A stretch of DNA of 6,286 nucleotides, from assembly GCA_017541565.1 (NCBI GenBank), contig JAFXYU010000093.1, positions 1 to 6,286 on the forward strand, in the 5' to 3' direction. Below are positions 5,863-6,286 of the stretch, in pieces (positions within the stretch are counted from its first letter, which is position 1; each line of letters begins with the position of its first letter). The translations under genes and the position numbers were made by a program. The notes below the pieces were generated by a model that saw only the letters and a list, made by a program, of their open reading frames with translations, was not told the origin of the DNA and did no database searches. The DNA comes from a bacterium. Lineage in GTDB: Bacteria; Cyanobacteriota; Vampirovibrionia; Gastranaerophilales; Gastranaerophilaceae.

Positions 5863-6286
5863 ATGGATAATATTTTAGAAATTAAAAATTTAATTGTTGA
5901 ATATAATAATATTAAAAGTTCTGCATCAAAACCGATTGTTGCAGTCAATGATGTTTCTTTATCAATAAAAAAAGGTGAAATTTATGCGATTGCCGGAGAA
6001 TCAGGATGTGGTAAATCAACACTGGCAAAAGCAATTACAAGACTTATTATTCCTAAAAACGGGGATATTTTGTTTGAAGGTAAGAGTATAACCGATCTGT
6101 CCGGAGAAGATAAGAAACGCTTTCCGCTTAATATTCAGATGGTTTTCCAGAACCCGTATTCAAGCCTTAATCCCAAAATGACTATTGGTGATATTCTGAA
6201 AGAACCATTGGATATTAATACAAATTATTCAAAAACCAAGAAAACTAATATAATAAAAGAGATTTTGAATGATGTAGGACTGAAAG
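5863..6286 (+). CDS. Oligopeptide/dipeptide-type ABC transporter ATP-binding protein, N-terminal part (3' end outside window)
   Basis: The first 141 codons encode the start of an ABC ATPase of the peptide/nickel importer group (OppD/OppF, DppD/DppF type), which powers uptake through a membrane permease pair. Visible parts are LEIKNLIVEY at the start, the A-loop region and VNDVSLSIKKGE (28-39), the Walker A motif GESGCGKST (45-53), and the Q-loop stretch QMVFQNPYSSLNPKMT (92-107), whose SSLNP wording is typical of OppF/DppF-like subunits. The signature motif, Walker B and the family's C-terminal oligopeptide-binding extension lie beyond the edge, so substrate and integrity are unknown. An in-frame TAG at 5851-5853 makes the ATG at 5863 the first possible standard start. 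There is no purine-rich Shine-Dalgarno before it. The gene diverges from the permease gene across an 86-base gap. Confidence 0.93.
   Translation, partial: MDNILEIKNLIVEYNNIKSSASKPIVAVNDVSLSIKKGEIYAIAGESGCGKSTLAKAITRLIIPKNGDILFEGKSITDLSGEDKKRFPLNIQMVFQNPYSSLNPKMTIGDILKEPLDINTNYSKTKKTNIIKEILNDVGLK

Overview
The window is AT-rich (by eye about one third G+C) bacterial DNA using the standard code, with tightly packed genes. Five genes lie on the minus strand: a partial rpsA, ispH, an uncharacterised 396-residue protein, a radical SAM protein and an AI-2E family permease. One partial gene on the plus strand, an oligopeptide-type ABC ATPase, runs off the right end. No tRNA, rRNA, insertion sequence, CRISPR array or other mobile element was seen, and no gap between genes exceeds 300 bases. 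The low G+C, the ispH-rpsA pair and the MGMAASQARLL N-terminus of the unknown protein suggest a gut bacterium of the Gastranaerophilales (Melainabacteria, non-photosynthetic relatives of cyanobacteria). This assignment rests on memory of similar N-termini and is tentative; a low-GC member of the Clostridia is the main alternative.

Layout. At 1-1615 is a minus-strand transcription unit, ispH then rpsA. The two genes overlap by 20 bases, and a good Shine-Dalgarno sequence for rpsA lies inside the ispH coding end. ispH starts at a TTG codon, and its leader can fold into a long stem-loop (1642-1680). At 1735-1812 two hairpins, one a clear intrinsic terminator, follow the uncharacterised gene at 1828-3018, which has its own plausible promoter. 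At 3019-3272 is an AT-rich gap holding that promoter and a strong intrinsic terminator that points the other way (plus strand) with no plus-strand gene before it, so a small RNA is possible there. At 3273-5776 is a two-gene operon, permease then radical SAM protein, driven by a textbook extended -10 promoter. At 5863 the divergent ABC ATPase gene begins. An in-frame stop and a -10-like box sit so close to its ATG that the mRNA may be leaderless.

How the genes fit together. IspH makes the isoprenoid precursors IPP and DMAPP by the MEP pathway, and S1 carries mRNA to the ribosome; linking the two genes is a known arrangement in several low-GC lineages. The permease and the radical SAM protein are probably co-transcribed, but no shared pathway is evident. 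The window is mostly housekeeping. Its least explained parts are the 396-residue protein with helical ends, the orphan plus-strand terminator with C-rich repeats before it, and the folded ispH leader.
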